From: Carboxylicivirga agarovorans
GTDB taxonomy: Bacteria; Bacteroidota; Bacteroidia; Bacteroidales; Marinilabiliaceae
Direction of reading: 5' to 3'
DNA length: 64,000 bases
NCBI RefSeq assembly: GCF_050589845.1
Contig: NZ_JBNGPA010000002.1
Location: 248,001-312,000 of the forward strand
Numbering within the stretch: the stretch's first letter is position 1; each line of letters begins with the position of its first letter. The translations under genes and the position numbers were made by a program. Positions 61,955 to 64,000 of the stretch are shown piece by piece. A model generated the notes under the pieces. That model was not told where the DNA came from and made no database searches. It saw only the letters and a program-made list of their open reading frames with translations.

Positions 61955-62218
61955 TGTTCTAAATTTTGTGCAAAGATCGGAAAAATGCCAGTATTAATAA
62001 AACCTGGGGAATTGAATACTGATATTTTTAGTTAAAGTATTGTAAATGCTTAAATAGTTATTAATATGTTGATAATAAGTTATTAAGAATGAGTATTAAT
62101 AAGGATTAAATTCTGTAATTATGAGAATTGTCATGGAAATAAATGTTAAAAAATATTAACTTTTAGAGAAATAATTCTTTATACCAATAATTTTTTAACA
62201 ACCCTTAAATCAACAATT

Positions 62219-62698
62219 ATGACTGAAGTTAAACAATTGGTAAAAGGATTGGCGGACCAACACGGCCGGTCAATGGAGAGCCTTTTACCTATTCTTCAAG
62301 GAATCGTACACCAGGAACAGCACATTTCAGAAGATGCGATGGTGGAAGTGGCCCGTGAGCTGAATATATCAGCAGCTCAGGTATTTGGAACGGCCACTTT
62401 CTACTCTTTTCTTCATACTAAGCCTCTGGGCAAATATGTGATTCGTGTTTGCAAAACAATTACCTGTATGATGCATGGTAAAAATCAGATAATTAAAGAG
62501 CTTGAGACAGTTTTAAAGATCAACCTGGGAGAAACGACTCATGATCGTAAATTTACACTGCTCGAAACCAATTGCCTGGGACAATGCCATAAAGGTCCGG
62601 CCATGCTGATCAATGATGAGCCATATACTGAACTGACGCCAGAAAAAGTGCGTGAAATAATTATGAAATATAAACAGCAGGAAATCAATGCTAACTAA
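62219..62698 (+). CDS. NuoE/HydC-like [2Fe-2S] thioredoxin-fold subunit
   Basis: 159 residues. The N-terminal helical region (SLLPILQGIVHQEQHISED) and VFGTATFYSFLHTKPLGKY are NuoE hallmarks. The [2Fe-2S] ligands are Cys78, Cys83 (CKTITC) and Cys119, Cys123 (CLGQC). It works beside the NuoF-like flavin subunit as part of an NADH-linked complex: either complex I-type or, more likely given the short stand-alone gene order, a soluble electron-bifurcating [FeFe] hydrogenase. It starts without a Shine-Dalgarno after an AT-rich 264-bp gap. A terminator-like hairpin covers its stop codon. Confidence 0.9.
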   Translation: MTEVKQLVKGLADQHGRSMESLLPILQGIVHQEQHISEDAMVEVARELNISAAQVFGTATFYSFLHTKPLGKYVIRVCKTITCMMHGKNQIIKELETVLKINLGETTHDRKFTLLETNCLGQCHKGPAMLINDEPYTELTPEKVREIIMKYKQQEINAN

Positions 62699-62720
62699 GC
62701 TTTAGTTAGATCCTTTTTTT
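62691..62720 (+). terminator. Terminator-like hairpin between the NuoE- and NuoF-like genes
   Basis: CTAACTAA and TTAGTTAG form a perfect 8-bp stem with a GCT loop, then ATCC and seven T. The left arm contains the NuoE-like stop codon (62696-62698). It is AT-rich, so weaker than the other terminators, and could attenuate rather than stop transcription into the next gene. Confidence 0.55.
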
Positions 62721-62747
62721 GATTGATTTCATAAAACACGCAATTGT

Positions 62748-63926
62748 ATGAAAAAGAACTTACAAAGACTCGATCTTATATTTAAGAACGAACATGATAC
62801 AGATGCTATTCTAAAGAAGACATTCGCAAGAAATGATGATGATGTTATCAATGACTTAATTAGTTCCGGACTTAAAGGGCGAGGAGGAGCTGGTTTTCCT
62901 ACTGGTTTGAAATGGAAATTGGCAGCCGAAGCAGCTGTTGATGAAAAATTTGTCATTTGTAATGCTGATGAGGGTGAGCCCGGTACATTTAAAGATCGGG
63001 AGATATTGTCGAGTGTACCGCATAAGGTTTTATCAGGCATGGCAGTTTGCGCCAAGATAATAGGTTCTAAGAAAGGTTTTATTTACTTAAGAAGTGAATA
63101 TACTTTCCTTAAACCTCAGCTTTTAAATGTAATCGATGAATTTCATAAACTTCTTGATACCCTGGGCTTGAATTTCAGAGTTGAGATTTTTATGGGAAGT
63201 GGTGCATATATCTGTGGTGAAGAAAGCGCCTTGTTTGAAAGTATGGAAGGTAAACGTGGTGAACCACGTAATAAACCGCCATTCCCAACCGATTTTGGAT
63301 ACAAAGGTAAGCCAACTGTTATTAATAATGTGGAAACTTTGGCCCATACCTATTCAATTTTTAAATATGGTCCTGATAAATTTAAAGATCTGGGAATCCA
63401 GGATTCAAGAGGCTCTAAAGTATTTTCGGTTTCTGGTGATACTCCGATACCAGGTATCTATGAATTGGAGTTTGGAATGTCCCTGCAAAAGTTTGTGGAT
63501 GATTTCGGAGACGGGGATTCCAAAGCTGTGCAGGTTGGTGGAGCATCAGGTTTTTGTGTGCCGCGTAAGCGGTTTGGGAAAACAGTCATCGGTTATCAGG
63601 GAAAATTAAGAGGCACATCTTTGCCAACCGGAGGCTCAATGATGATTTTCAACTCATCACGATCCATGTATAATGTACTGCATAATTACCTTGACTTCTT
63701 CGTAGAAGAATCCTGTGGACAATGTACTCCATGCCGGGTTGGTACTCAGCAGCTATTATTGGGTATTCAGGCCGTAAAAAAAGGTGAGCAGTCTTCTACT
63801 TATCTGGATAAGCTTCTCGACCTGGCTGAAGCTATGCGGGTGACTGCAAAATGCGGTTTAGGGCAATCAGTTGCCAACTCATTTTCATCCATTGTTGAGA
63901 ATTTCCGTGAGGAGATGATTTACTAA
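62748..63926 (+). CDS. NuoF/HydB-like NADH-binding flavoprotein subunit, core form
   Basis: 392 residues. It carries GLKGRGGAGFPTGLKWK (FMN/NAD loop, about 41-57), CNADEGEPGTFKDRE (about 72-86), GAYICGEESALFESMEG (NADH site) and the [4Fe-4S] set Cys323, Cys326, Cys329 (CGQCTPC) and Cys369. Many HydB proteins have an extra N-terminal thioredoxin-like domain and C-terminal ferredoxin domains; this one has neither, so it is the minimal catalytic core. It binds NADH and FMN and passes electrons to the iron-sulfur chain. The next gene begins 16 bp later. Confidence 0.92.
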   Translation: MKKNLQRLDLIFKNEHDTDAILKKTFARNDDDVINDLISSGLKGRGGAGFPTGLKWKLAAEAAVDEKFVICNADEGEPGTFKDREILSSVPHKVLSGMAVCAKIIGSKKGFIYLRSEYTFLKPQLLNVIDEFHKLLDTLGLNFRVEIFMGSGAYICGEESALFESMEGKRGEPRNKPPFPTDFGYKGKPTVINNVETLAHTYSIFKYGPDKFKDLGIQDSRGSKVFSVSGDTPIPGIYELEFGMSLQKFVDDFGDGDSKAVQVGGASGFCVPRKRFGKTVIGYQGKLRGTSLPTGGSMMIFNSSRSMYNVLHNYLDFFVEESCGQCTPCRVGTQQLLLGIQAVKKGEQSSTYLDKLLDLAEAMRVTAKCGLGQSVANSFSSIVENFREEMIY

Positions 63927-63942
63927 CCTTAAACTCTTGATT

Positions 63943-64000
63943 ATGTCAGACAAGATTAATCTAAAAATAGATAATATAGCAGTTAGTATACGTGGTGGTG
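63943..64000 (+). CDS. Start of a [2Fe-2S]-domain protein, probably [FeFe] hydrogenase or NuoG (3' end outside window)
   Basis: Only 19 codons are visible: MSDKINLKIDNIAVSIRGG. This matches the opening beta-hairpin of the plant-type [2Fe-2S] domain at the N-terminus of NuoG and of group A [FeFe] hydrogenases (x-L-x-ID-x-x-x-V-x-V-x-x-G). Being third after NuoE- and NuoF-like genes, it is most likely the HydA-type catalytic subunit. NuoG cannot be excluded without the rest. Confidence 0.6.
   Translation, partial: MSDKINLKIDNIAVSIRGG

Noticed and set aside
1..64000. CRISPR arrays, insertion sequences, prophage or toxin-antitoxin modules
   Set aside because: No spaced direct repeats of CRISPR type, no transposase and no phage structural genes were seen.

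Overview
The window looks like chromosomal DNA from a free-living, probably marine, member of the Bacteroidota (Marinilabiliales/Bacteroidales-like). The pointers are type IX secretion parts (a PorP/SprF protein, PorT and a protein with a type B sorting domain), a TamL lipoprotein, TTTG/TAnnTTTG promoters, near absence of Shine-Dalgarno sequences, and the gene order rpsU-xer-raiA-tRNA-tuf-tRNA-Trp-secE-nusG-rplKAJL-rpoBC. No insertion sequence, prophage or CRISPR array was seen. The genus is not determined.

Layout. 1-7.2 kb: the end of an SRPBCC protein, a CIA30 protein, then a 1521-residue secreted Ig-like repeat protein paired with a PorP/SprF-type outer-membrane protein. 7.3-13 kb (minus strand): gapA, a 42-residue lipoprotein, an acidic hypothetical protein and a large VPS10/BNR propeller protein. 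13-17.5 kb (minus): a compact SPOR protein-Wza-BY-kinase operon for polysaccharide export. 17.6-22.1 kb: BlaI repressor and BlaR1-like protease with tandem operators, convergent with a PAS histidine kinase, then an ACT-domain protein. 22.4-30 kb: dapA, a 0.9-kb gene-free stretch with an 11/22-bp phased repeat, a nitroreductase, a barrel protein/lipoprotein pair, a serpin lipoprotein, and an Ldh2/SDR pair. 30-43 kb: purL, a TlpA-like thioredoxin, menG-porT, a FAD dehydrogenase, a SpoU methyltransferase, tamL, class II aldolase, a sodium symporter and a helix-hairpin-helix protein. 43-58 kb: the translation/transcription supercluster with three tRNAs. 58-64 kb: a DUF3467 protein, a NamZ-type exo-muramidase with a serine hydrolase, an AlbA_2 protein, and the start of a NuoE/NuoF/(probable [FeFe] hydrogenase or NuoG) operon cut by the window edge.

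How the genes work together. Several neighbours form recognisable units: secretion and envelope assembly (PorP, PorT, TamL), surface polysaccharide export, peptidoglycan sensing or recycling (BlaI/BlaR1, NamZ/serine hydrolase), and core gene expression. Many intrinsic terminators are visible, and two of them (before the serpin and before NamZ) decide the start codon. Most of the content is ordinary. The best candidates for something undescribed are the helically phased CTTCGG repeat with its adjoining palindromes (23.77-23.94 kb), the BlaR1 protein carrying a carboxypeptidase-like domain plus a TonB C-terminal domain, a serine hydrolase that looks like the tail of a GH3 fusion without the GH3 catalytic domain, and terminator-like hairpins placed inside or between operon genes (rplL-rpoB, nuoE-nuoF, blaR1/kinase).
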